Shown here in pieces: positions 10,618 to 20,400 of a stretch of DNA of 29,752 nt. The position numbers and the translations under genes were made by a program. The stretch is from Chromera velia (taxonomy: Eukaryota; Sar; Chromeraceae). How positions within the stretch are numbered: the stretch's first letter is position 1; every line of letters starts with the position of its first letter. The notes under the pieces were generated by a model. That model did not search any database. It saw nothing but the letters and a program-made list of their open reading frames with translations, and had not been told where the DNA came from. Location of the stretch: contig JAHBMJ010001520.1 of assembly GCA_018398765.1 (NCBI GenBank), forward strand, positions 1-29,752. The letters run 5' to 3'.

Positions 10618-11048
10618 TTAAGTGTATTTCTTCTTCTTCTCCTCTGGGAGATTGGTGGGGGGGATCACTTTGAGGTAGCGAAAGACAACCATGCGGTCAT
10701 CTTCGAATTCCTCCACCTCCCTGTCTTCTCGTTCTTTTTCACTCAGTTCCCGCAACTCTGTTACCTGAATGGTGAATTTCACGTCGGAAAGCAATGCATG
10801 ACAAATCTGTAATTGCGCTCTGACCACAAACTTCTCCCGAAAATCAGAAGGGATACAAAACCCCTCCTTTTCCATCTTCTCACATCGTTCCTTCTGTCTG
10901 CTCTCTGCCTGTATGGTGTCAGAGCGCAGAGGGGGTGAGGGACATGGTCCTTTCTTTTTTCGATTTGCTTTCTTCCCCAGCGACCGCTCCCCCTTCTTTC
11001 CTTTTCAAAAATCTTAGAGGAGTTGGTGTTACGGTTCAATTCCCTCAT
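10618..11048 (-). pseudogene. Frameshifted accessory ORF of the CACTA-like element
   Basis: A Met-initiated frame starting at 11048 (MRELNRNTNSS...) and a second frame ending at 10618 overlap by about 200 bp. The second frame is open from about 11009 and carries the better-looking protein: a Lys/Arg-rich N-terminus, then FCIPSDFREKFVVRAQ, then an acidic helix rich in E/R/D, ending in PPTNLPEEKKKKYT. Joining them needs one frame change in the purine-rich run at about 10990-11010, so I treat it as a frameshifted gene or an unrecognised intron. The family is unknown. It is divergent from, and about 35 bp from, the transposase-like frame, so the two probably share a promoter region around 11050-11080. 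Confidence 0.45.
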
Positions 11049-11082
11049 GGTTGACGAGGTTTCCGTTCCATACACAGTTTAA

Positions 11083-12096
11083 GGAAGAAGCGTCTACAGC
11101 TTCACAGGAGAGCCTTTGACACAGCTAAGAGCAGGAATTGTAACATTCACCAGGGATGATCCCACAAAGTCCCCTCTGTGTTTCAGAAAACAGTGTGCAA
11201 ACGCAGGGCGCTTTTGCTTGGACTGTAAATCTAGAGGAGATCATTGGGCTGGTGATAAGGTGAGCGATTTTGTGAGCACGCAGTTTCCGCTATCATCTGA
11301 AACAACACACAAAAGAGACTTAGAAAAATGTGAAGAGGTTGGCTTTAGTGTAAACCATGAAGAAGTGAAAAATCGTGGTTTTCTTAGAAGATCTCTGCTT
11401 TTATCGCTTCTGTTTTTTTCCATTTTGAAATCCGTTCAGCACGGCATTCTTCATATTGCAGATGAAAGGGAAGCGAAAAAAGAGCTTAGCCTCTTTTTGG
11501 TTTAGGCAGTAGATGAAAAGAAGTTCTTCTGCATGTCTGAATTAGACGCTTTTTTGGCAGACTCAGATATGTGGAAGCAGACAGGATTGCCGCCTACTCA
11601 GTGGGTGCGAGAGATTCCGCAGAATAAAAGACTGATCAAGCTTGGAGCAGCAGATGTTAAACATATTTTTCTGTGAGTCATGGCGTTCTTGCAGGAACGG
11701 TATCCTCATGTTTTTTCATGTGAAAATGTGCTGGGATGTTCGTTTCGCCTCCATTCACACATTTTTTTGGCCTTGACTGGTCGTTTGAATAAAACAAAAG
11801 TCAAAGAGCTCGAAGTCATCATCCTCACATAGCAAAAACTCTTCACAAAAGCATATAGCTGGGCGGTACCGAAAACACACTTCTACTCACACTTTCCGCT
11901 TTGGATTCGGCGATTTGGATCGCTCAACACTGCAAAGTGTTATGGCTACGAGAGCTTCCATAAAAAAGTATGTAAGAGATTTGCTCTGCAGGGTGGCAGA
12001 TACACATATGATCGATTCATTATGGAAGATCTGGTTTTTAATTGGCTTTTAAAGCATGAAAAGGCTAACGAAAGCTATTTTGCAGCAGAGCATTAA
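11083..12096 (+). pseudogene. Transposase-like ORF with three in-frame stops
   Basis: One reading frame stays aligned for 338 codons but is interrupted by TAG at 11503, TGA at 11674 and TAG at 11830 before the final TAA at 12094-12096. No indel is needed. No good ATG is visible at its start, so the 5' end may be truncated or spliced. Features: a CXXC-like piece early (FCLDCKSRGDHW), and a C-terminal block PKTHFYSHFPLWIRRFG followed by YESFHKKVCKRFA. This fits the P-x-H-x3-H-x-P...FG...E/Y-S-x-H-x3-K pattern known from the C-termini of CACTA/Plavaka-type transposases. The family assignment is from pattern memory and is moderate. Its place inside matching TIRs supports a transposase role. Confidence 0.6.
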
Positions 12097-12697
12097 ACGA
12101 GCTTACTGTTTGCATCTGTTTATATGTAACATTGTCTGCATATTTTCAATTTCTATGTGTTAGCTTCATCATCGTATGTAAATACATTTTTATGTAAGTT
12201 TTTGTACGTTTTTTATAGTATATGATAGTAGTTCCTAGAGTTATAAACAAGTTTTTTCATTTTTTTTTTTCTATAGTTGCTTCTTTATTAGCTTAACCCT
12301 ATTATTTTTGTAAGAAAAAGATGATTAAAAAAAGGCAAGTTAACAATTTAAAAAGTTCAGTTGCCATTTCAAAAAGTCCACTGAACTTTTTTGAAAAAAG
12401 TCCGGTTGACCAGACTTTTTTTTGGTAAGTTGACTTTTTGACTTGCTATTTTAGGCAACCGGACTTTTTTTTTATTTCAGGAAAATAATTGTCCAAAGCT
12501 TTTAAAAGTTAGTGTTTGCCTCTAGACGCTTTAAGCCCGCTTTGTACACCAATTTTCAGCTTTATAGTCCATATGCTTCTCGAGATCCACCAACCGGACT
12601 TTTTAAAAATAGCAAGTTGACTTTTCAAAAAGGCAAGTCAAAATGTCCGGTAACCGGACTTTTTCACTAGCTATTCTACCGGACATTCTTTAGAGTA

Positions 12698-14075
12698 TAA
12701 TATATTATAATGATATTTAACTAAAACAACATTAAATTCCATTAAATGCCCGGGAATTCTAAGTAACTTCTAACTCCACCTAGGGTTTGGCATTAATCAA
12801 TCAATCTATAGCACTTAACATAAACAAATCAATCATATATAAGTCTTTTTTTATTGTTATAATATCAATTGATACATTTTATTCAAAGAGAAAAAATATA
12901 TAAAGAAGGGAGAAATCTGAGGGAAAGAAGACTATTAATTAGTATTAAAGAACAAGATAAAAACAGTGTTTACACTGCCTCGAGTCGAAGCTAGCTTCGA
13001 AGTTCAAACACAGATATTCATAAGAATGACTGTTCAATGACATACAAAGAATTCAATAAAACAGTGAACTTGCAATGATAAAGTTTAGACGACGTGTAAT
13101 GGACGTTTTTTTCTCTACGATCCTCTTTGATTTGTATTTCAAACAATCAACCAAACGCTTCTTGTTTGGATGGTCCACCTAGTGGTCGACAAGTCTGTAC
13201 TACCAAGTAGTGCTATACGCGCCTCGCTACATCTCGCAAAGAATTCCCCGAAGTACTCTTCAAGCCACCTCAGCCTTCCACGCTCGACGCAAAAACAAAA
13301 TGAATGGCAAAGAGGGAAAAGAGCAAGAAGGAGCAGGAATTGGAGGAACAAGCGTTGGTGATACTGCAAGAATCAAGGCCGATCAAGGCACCAAATCTCC
13401 ATTCTCGTTGATGCAAAATTAGAAAAAAAAAATTCAGTCAACCCCTTCCCTTTGTCGAGACTTTCATCCATTCATTCCGTGGCCCGTCGGTCATGTCCTT
13501 TGTCTTCTGACTGCCGTGGCAGAAAAGCGCGGATACCAACAAGACAAAAGACATATAGCACAGGAAGAACCAGAAAACTGTTCGCTGTACACTCTGGTTC
13601 TTCCACTGTCCTCTCTTTGTCGTGTTTTCCTTTTGACATTTCATTTCTCTCCCGTTTCTCCTATACTTCTCCCCTCTTCTTCAAGGGTCAGTTGAGCGAA
13701 AAATGAAGCAAGAGGGGAAAGGAAAGTCGGGCTGGGTCAGGCGAATCTGACCAGACTCTGTTCACAATGCTTCAGGCAGAGCCCGGATTTGTTTTTTGGT
13801 TGGGTGCAGTCTTTTACCATTCAGAGCGTTTACATTATTCCCCGTGATGGAAAGTGTTTCAAAACGAAGGCCCAAAAAAGAGAGAGGGAGTAGGACTTTG
13901 CATGTGGCATAGAAACAAATAGAAGGACGGATTTTGAATTCAAAAAAAGTTCCGTGAAGCAAATCAATTTTACTCGATCTGCTGTGCCTGTAAGAAAGTG
14001 GGGAAAGGAAAAGAAAGTTGGGCGCCGAAAAGAAATGAGAAAGACCTTTTGTATTCGCTTGTCCCTTCTATTGAC

Positions 14076-14108
<33 letters not shown>

Positions 14109-14992
14109 GAGAGAGAGAGAGACATAGAGACAGAGAGACTGAAGAACGCTAGTCCCGCCCTTTCCCCCTTCCCCGGCCTCCTGTGCCCTCTTTCCTCCCC
14201 CCCCCTCTCAGCCAGGTCGTCGGCATGCTCTAATGGACGATCCAAACAGAGACGGATCGAGGGGGGAAGGGTACACCGTCAGCCGAGGGGGGTAGATGGT
14301 GCTTATTTCGCGCTCAGGTTACTTGGTAGGATACCTGTCAACTGAATCAAAGTCACGAGGATGAAAGGTCGCTCTATAGGCGTTGAAGGACAGTGAGGAG
14401 AGAAGAGGAGAGAGGAGAGGGTAGGCAGTGATCTCAAAGTGCTTGTTTTCCTTCTAACTACAAGGACCCTTTTCAGAAGCGGGTCTTCGTTTTAACGTTA
14501 CCACTACGTGATATCACCATCCTGCATTTGTGTTCTCACCCCTAAATTCTCTCCCCCTGACAACAACAAGACTCCCTCCCGAAGGAAGAGGGTCACCACC
14601 GCTGTCCTCAGCAATTCGAGAAAGAAAGAGGAGGGGGGCGAGCCAGAGAAACCTCTTGTGCCTGGAGTTTCACAGTCAGGACCTGCACAGAGAGAGAGGC
14701 GGACGGAGACAAGCAGGGAGACAGAGGGGGAGTTCAAAATGGCTTGGCAGAGGAGATGAAGTCGTGTTTTCGGTTCTCACAGTACTTCGTGTGTATCAGA
14801 AGTCCGAATGAGAGAAGTGTGGAACTAACACTTTGACGGGCACACAAAGACGCGCAAAGGAAAAAGGCGCAGAACAAAAGAAGAAAGTCACAGCAAATTT
14901 CGAAAAGCATCACTCACATACGTGAATATTGACTGAAAGAATGAATACATAGATGAAAAGAAAAATGATAGGCAAACGGACAACTCCTTCTA
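12698..14992. other. Gene-free region with GACA/GA microsatellite
   Basis: I see no supportable gene. A (GACA)n(GA)n microsatellite lies at about 14078-14138. Short open frames on both strands at 13139-13962 and 14504-14811 are mostly Lys/Arg/Ser-rich and lack recognisable domains. The last several hundred bases before 14993 are probably the 3' UTR and downstream region of the PIH1 gene. Confidence 0.5.
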
Positions 14993-16480
14993 CTAAATGA
15001 CAGACAGATAGAAAATCTGACTGACTGCCCGACTCATAGATAGACTAAGAAGACGGACCTTGAACCAGCGATCAAATTTCGCTGGTGGTGAGACTTGAGG
15101 GACGACCTTCACTGGAAGGGAAGCACGGAGGGAGAAGAATCTCTTCTCTCTTCCCCCTCCTCCCCTCCCTTTTCCCTTCCCCCCCCTGCCCTTTGATGCT
15201 CCGCCCTCTCTTCGCTGCCTCCCCTTCCTCCCTCTCTCTTGTTCTCTTTCTTCTCTCTCCTCATCTGAACTTTGTGAACGGGGTGTGGAAGAAGGGGAAG
15301 AGGAACGAGACGCAAGGTGGTGGGGGGAGTGACTCTCTTCGCCTTCCTCCTCCTCCTCCTCCTCCTCCTCTTCGTCGTCGTCTTCTTCTTCTTGTTCCTC
15401 TTCATGGTCGGAAAGTGAAAACACAAGCTCCTCTTCAGAGGAAAACAAATTCGCGTGTGTGCACGTGGACACTTTGGGAAGTTCTATGTCCACCGTGACA
15501 ATCTCACTGGACAACCTCGAAACCCAAAATTTGGGCTCAATGATCCTCACCGCCTGATGACCTGAAGCCCCCTCGTCGTCTGTCGCACTCCTGCTTTGGC
15601 AGTCAAGCGGAGGGGCTTGGGAACACAGGTCTGTGTCTGGGCCCCTCTCCCTCCCTCTGCTTGCACTGCGGGCTGTGACTGTCTCGCACTCAGTCGTAAC
15701 TGTCCCTCCCGTCTCTGTGCCTGCATACTTCTTTAGTCGAGGCGCAGGAACGTGGGTGTCAGAGACCTCCTTGACCCCCTTCCCTGTCATTGGACTCGGG
15801 TGACAACAGCCCGAGGCGGTGCTAGTGAGGCCCTTTGAAGGTTGAGCGGAAGTTGGCTCTTTTGACTTCTCTGTGGATGGTCTTGACTCTCTCTTGGGGG
15901 GACAATTGAGAAGGGAAGTCAGGTGTTCGTTTCGCACTTCCGACAGAGCCTTCAGTTGTCTGAGCACGAAGCTGTGCTGCAACTTTTCGTGTGGTGCCAT
16001 GAACATCAGAGGAGGGCCCCCCTTTGACTCTGTGTCCGTCAACACCTCTGCAGACTTGAAAGTCAGGTAAGGGCGCATGCCTATCTGATCCAGCAGAGCG
16101 TCGCACACAACGCTCCACTGCTTGCGCACGAGTGCGAGCGACTCTGCCCCAGTCACGCAGTCCACTACCACACAACACGATTCCTTCGGAAGGGTGCGGG
16201 GTTTGGAAAACGCCAGGGGCAGCTGTACGGGAGGGCTGTCCTTTTTGGATTCGGGAATGGTAGGCTCCTCCAGTTCAGAGGCAAAGCACAAGTTAATGTA
16301 TACATAGCGCGGTACCCCCTTCCGATCTGTAAAGGTGGCCTTTGCGCAACAGGACTGCAACGGCACGACAAGGAGAGTGTTGTTCGCAATCGACCACTTG
16401 CCCTCCAATTCTTTGTCGAACATGTGCTTCGCTCTCAAGCGAAGGACACGGGGGTCCCAACCATCGTCATCGAGTGCCAT
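14993..16480 (-). CDS. PIH1-domain co-chaperone protein
   Basis: A 495-residue protein starting at the first in-frame ATG (16480, MALDDDGWDPRV); an in-frame TGA lies just upstream. Residues ~35-165 match the PIH1 domain: VVPLQSCCAKA, then YVYINLCFASELEEP, then QLPLAFSKPR, CVVVDCVTG and a helix WSVVCDALLDQIGMRPYL. In the family this domain binds acidic phosphopeptides or clients. Residues ~312-357 (EPKFWVSRL, TVDIELPKV, EELVFSL) look like the first strands of the C-terminal CS-like domain, and ~448-482 (FFSLRASLPV, PPAKFDRWFKVRLLSLSM) like its last strands. Between them sit an acidic poly-Glu run encoded by a (CTC)n microsatellite and a basic Gly/Arg/Lys stretch. Such proteins act in the cytosol with HSP90 and RUVBL1/2 (R2TP) or in axonemal dynein pre-assembly; which branch is not decidable here. 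Divergent neighbour begins at 17460. Confidence 0.78.
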   Translation of the reverse strand: MALDDDGWDPRVLRLRAKHMFDKELEGKWSIANNTLLVVPLQSCCAKATFTDRKGVPRYVYINLCFASELEEPTIPESKKDSPPVQLPLAFSKPRTLPKESCCVVVDCVTGAESLALVRKQWSVVCDALLDQIGMRPYLTFKSAEVLTDTESKGGPPLMFMAPHEKLQHSFVLRQLKALSEVRNEHLTSLLNCPPKRESRPSTEKSKEPTSAQPSKGLTSTASGCCHPSPMTGKGVKEVSDTHVPAPRLKKYAGTETGGTVTTECETVTARSASRGRERGPDTDLCSQAPPLDCQSRSATDDEGASGHQAVRIIEPKFWVSRLSSEIVTVDIELPKVSTCTHANLFSSEEELVFSLSDHEEEQEEEDDDEEEEEEEEEEGEESHSPHHLASRSSSPSSTPRSQSSDEEREEREQERGRKGRQRREGGASKGRGGKGKGRGGGGREKRFFSLRASLPVKVVPQVSPPAKFDRWFKVRLLSLSMSRAVSQIFYLSVI

Positions 16481-17459
16481 TCCGTGACTGCACAAGGAAT
16501 GCTTTCAGGCCAGTTCACGGCAGAGGTACCAGGCTTTGTCTGTCAGACTGAGTAAGGCGGTTTGATGCGATCGTTCTGTCGGATGTACTTCTTGAGCGAG
16601 AGACCAGCATTCACTGACCTACAGATCTCTATCACGATACAAGAACGTAGTGGTGCGAGTTGAATGACAGAAGCGAATCTCGCCAGCTCCACACTCTTCA
16701 ACTTCTACACTGCATGAACTGGCTAGCTATACTGGCATATATATACTGGCTCTCTGCACGAATGATCTCTGACTTGTCAGAATTAACCGTACGTACGGGA
16801 TGTGGTCCCGGAAAGTCCTCCTATATTTTCCGTCACAAATTCCGTGCCAAACGTGCGTATCTTCGTTTTTGAGTTTGCCGCAGAAATTTGCCAGAAATAT
16901 CGTGCAAATTTCACCGCAAAACCCAAAATTTTCCGAAAATATGTTTAAAAATCCATGCAAGGAAAACTGGAGTTTCGTAACAAACTGTTTGTTCGCTTTC
17001 CGGGACCAATCGCAAGCGAGTATACCGATACAAGGTCCCCAAAATACCTCAGCAGCTGTTGGAAGGACGGGGTCTTCGTTCAATGTCTGACAGCTAGAAA
17101 ACAACCTTTGGAAAACAACATCACGAGAAACCTGTAGAGAGCCATTCTCAGCATTGGTCACTTGAACATCTGTTCTGTAAAGGCCAGCAGGTACATGTAT
17201 CACGCACGTATTTAATAGCACTCCCTGTTCGCATCCACACACCCACAGGTAGCAAGAGTTGGTACACACACCCTTTCAACAACAAAACTCGTTGTGCAAC
17301 GGTCTCTTGATCGTCTTGCGTTCTCTGGCTCTGTCTCTGCCGTTCTTTGTTGGCAAGCATCTTCTTTCAGTTCCACTCGCTTTGCACTTTACAATCTACA
17401 TCTCTGATAGCCTCGCTGCAAGCGTTTTGAAAGAACAACGAACCAACCCCCCCAAACCA
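16481..17459. promoter_or_regulatory. Divergent intergenic (likely bidirectional promoter) region
   Basis: This is the 979-bp gap between the start codons of the minus-strand PIH1 gene and the plus-strand large gene, so it must hold both 5' UTRs and promoters. I see no convincing TATA box that I could assign to either gene. TATATATACTGG at about 16739-16750 is the only candidate. A 204-bp short TIR element occupies 16804-17007. The 180-codon minus-strand frame overlapping this region has no recognisable domain and is not called. Confidence 0.55.
16804..17007. mobile_element. Short MITE-like element
   Basis: Ends are perfect 12-bp inverted repeats, GGTCCCGGAAAG at 16804 and CTTTCCGGGACC ending at 17007. 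The interior is A/T-rich with repeated GAAATTTGCC-like stretches. No clear target-site duplication is visible, so it could also be an old or rearranged insertion. Confidence 0.55.
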
Positions 17460-20400
17460 ATGGATCTCGACTACTCCCGTATGATGGCTCTAGGGGAGGA
17501 CAAGGAGGAAGAGGAGGTCGAGTCCATACAGCAGTGGGTTCAGACGTGTGAGCCCGAGTTCAGAGTTCGTTCGGGTACAGATAACGGAGGTGCGAAGAAG
17601 AAGTTCGCAGACAGCAGCTACGTCTACAGTCCTGTCTACGAGGCAGAGTTGAACAAGGCCATGGCACAGGCCCACGATGTGTTGGAGAAACTCCAACAGT
17701 TCAAGATCTTCCCTGTACTCAAAGCGACCCTGGCCTTGGACCTGGTCAGAAAGGTCGCAGCATTCGGGAAGGAATGTCAGGCCTGGGACTCTAGGTTCAA
17801 ACTTGTGGAGAACGCCCAAGAAGCTCTGGAGAAACACATCGGGTCAGTAGGAGACAGACACTCGAACAACACCCGTTCTCCATCTCTCTTTCCTCCTCTT
17901 TATTCCCTGATCATTCGCAACATGTCTATCCTTCACTGTTGTTCTTTCCTGCCTCTGGTCCTTCTGTCTGGATGTGAGGTCTGTGCTCATTTCTGCCTCC
18001 TGAGCCCTCTCTTCACGCATCTTTCTCCCCACCATCACTTGACTGATGCTGCAGGGAGGTGAAGTCTGAAAGGGCGGCTTTGCGGAGTTTCTGGGCGAAC
18101 ATGGACGAGCCCGAGAGGAGGCTGGTGGCAGACTCCAACCGCCACCTGGTGGAGTTGCAGCCCCACCACGCGAACCTCCTGACTTCCGACCCCACCACCG
18201 AGTGTCCCCCGGTAGAGGAGGGAGACCCGGACCCCAAACTGTCAGAGGCCGAGAGAGATAAGCACTCGACAGAGGGGTCGGAACACGAGGGGGGGGGTGT
18301 TGAGGGGGGGGTGGAGGAACCCGTTGAGGAGCAGAAAGGGAAGGGAGGGGAGAAGGCAGGTGCACGTTTGAAGGAAAAAGAACACGGAGCGACTACGGCA
18401 CTTGTAGTTCGTGCGAAGGGTCAGAATGGAGAGGGGGCAGGGGGAAGGAGCAACCGACAGAAGAAGAAGGAGGAAAGGAAAGAAAAGCAGAGACAGAGTG
18501 TGATTGCAGCAGCAGAAGAAAGGAGGCCCCAGATGTCCATCCACATGTTTTTGTCGGATTGGATGGAGGGTCATTTTTGTACAGTGTTGCAGGAAGCGTT
18601 GGAAGTCACACAGGCCCAAGCAAACGTCGGACCGTACCTGACAAATCGGTTCAAGCACTACCGTATTGTGTTTGACCAAGTGCTGGAAGAGCACGTATGG
18701 AATGAAGAATGCAAACAGTGCGTGCGTCAGAAGAATGTCATGATGGGACTGCTCAAGTCAGTCTCTGCCAAGGCCTCCCCCAAACGCCATGCCTTCGAGC
18801 AGATTGTTCGGAAGTTGAAAAACGTCCCTTGGCCAGAGACGTCCTCCCGTGCAGATCTGCAGATCGATGATTTCCTATTCGATGAAGATTTCCAGGCCCA
18901 ACTCCGATCCCGATACGACGGGCGGGAGGGCATCACTTCCATCTGGAGTGAGACAGGCACAGACTATGTCGATCTCCTCCGCGCCCGCATCCACGGGATC
19001 ACCAGCATTCGCCATAAGATCATCTACTTCGCAGAGGCCTGGAGTGCCGTCGCGTCGGGATTGGCTGAGCCACGTCACTCCGACGCAGCACGGTATATGA
19101 AGAAACCCGACACCAAGAGAATTTTGGCCGTTGCCAAGAAAGATTCGGCCCTTGAGAATTTCGAGAAATTGATTGAGGCGGAGATCAAAGGATTCGAACC
19201 GCCTGCCGAGTGGCAGCAGACGCATCATGTCCCTTTCAGGGGTCGTGGGGGGATTAGGTTAGGTACAGATAGCGACGATGAGGTGGAGGTGGGGGGGGCG
19301 AGTGAGATTGATTTAGACATAGACGATTTGGAAGATGACGGAAGTGCACTCTGCCGGCGTATCCGATCCCAGAGGGCTCGGTGTGGGGTGGAACAGTCAG
19401 TTATGCAGAGTGCGCTTGGGAATATTCACGCGCGCAGTGTGACTGGTTCCAGATGGCACCAGACCCTCCGTTCCGCTGAGCGCGCAGGAAATCTGAGTGA
19501 GGGTTGCCAACCCCTCTCGGCCTCCAGTGCCGCCCGTCGAAGTAGTCTGCTGGTTGAACAATATGAGAGAGAGGAGAGAGAGAGGGGGAGACGGAGGGAG
19601 GAGTTGGGGGCAGTTCACATATCTGGAGGGCGGGGAGGTACGATGAGGGTGGAGAGAATGGCAGGGGGTGTGGGGGGAATGCCTGTGTGTGCCTCAGAAG
19701 GGAGTGAGGGAGAGGAGCGTTTTGCTGCCGAGCTAGACGCTGACCTTGCCCGGGCTGCGTTCGGGGACATGGGTGCAGAGGTGAGCAGGCACCGCAAGGC
19801 TTTGGCCTCCCATCTCCACCACCATCGTCTCCCGCACACAGGCCATCTACGCTCGTCGTATAGAGCAGCTCGGGGTGTTGGTACAGACAGTGAGAGTGAG
19901 GAGGAGGATCTAGGAGAGGGTGTGCATGGGGAGTTGGAGGAATTGGAGGACAGATCCCGAATTGCAGCTGCGAGAGAGTCCCTCCGTGCCCAGGGGTTCA
20001 CGTCCAGAGACGTGGAAGCAAAGATCCTCGCTGCTGCAGAGGCAGAGACCAAGGGGGGGAGTCTGAGATTCAACAGAGTGCACGGGGCGACAGGGAGGAT
20101 TTCCAGACTCCAACAGACGGATAGAGACGTGGAGAGAGAGGGGCGGTTGCTCCATCTGCAGCGAGAAGATAGAGAGGAGTTGCCTTCTAAGGTGAGCAAA
20201 GTCTCTTTCGGCTTTTTTCTTTTAATTTGGTACGTTTCACTTCTCTCTCCACCGCCTCATCTTTTCTCCCCTCTTCTCTTTAGCCAAGTGTCTCTCCTCC
20301 TTTTCTCCCTGCTCCTCGTCCCCTTCTTCTTTTGTCCTCTCGCCACTTCCCTTCTGTCCTCTTCTTTTGTCATTTCTTCTCTTGTTTTTCATTTCTTTGT

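Larger units (their letters stand above)
10027..12695. mobile_element. 2669-bp DNA transposon with ~270-bp TIRs (CACTA-like)
   Basis: The terminal inverted repeats (10027-10295 and about 12426-12695) begin CTCTAAAGAATGTCCGGT and are nearly identical for about 270 bp. The element is bordered by TA on both sides (10025-10026, 12696-12697). The TIR interiors hold many copies of AAAAAGTCCGGTT and AAGTCAACTTG, the kind of subterminal repeats bound by CACTA transposases. Between them are two divergent broken reading frames (10618-11048 minus; 11083-12096 plus). The CTCTA terminus, the 2-bp duplication and the transposase-like C-terminus favour a CACTA/EnSpm relative. TA flanks alone would also fit Tc1/mariner. 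Confidence 0.85.

Noticed and set aside
10027-12695. Tc1/mariner assignment from the TA flanks
   Set aside because: The TIR ends, subterminal repeats and the C-terminal pattern of the ORF fit CACTA/Plavaka-type elements better; no mariner D,D34-36D pattern is visible.
13998-14345. 115-codon frame over the GACA microsatellite
   Set aside because: Central part is a DRQTDRQTDR translation of the microsatellite; flanks show no domain.
15085-15498. Plus-strand frame opposite the PIH1 gene
   Set aside because: Pro/Leu-rich translation of the complement of the poly-Glu and Gly/Arg coding stretch; the minus strand carries the recognisable domains.
16727-17269. 180-codon minus-strand frame between the divergent genes
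   Set aside because: Spans a MITE-like insertion, has no recognisable domain and random-looking composition.
19615-20199. 194-codon minus-strand frame inside exon 2
   Set aside because: Ser/Arg/Pro-rich shadow of the plus-strand exon, which joins neighbouring exons in phase.
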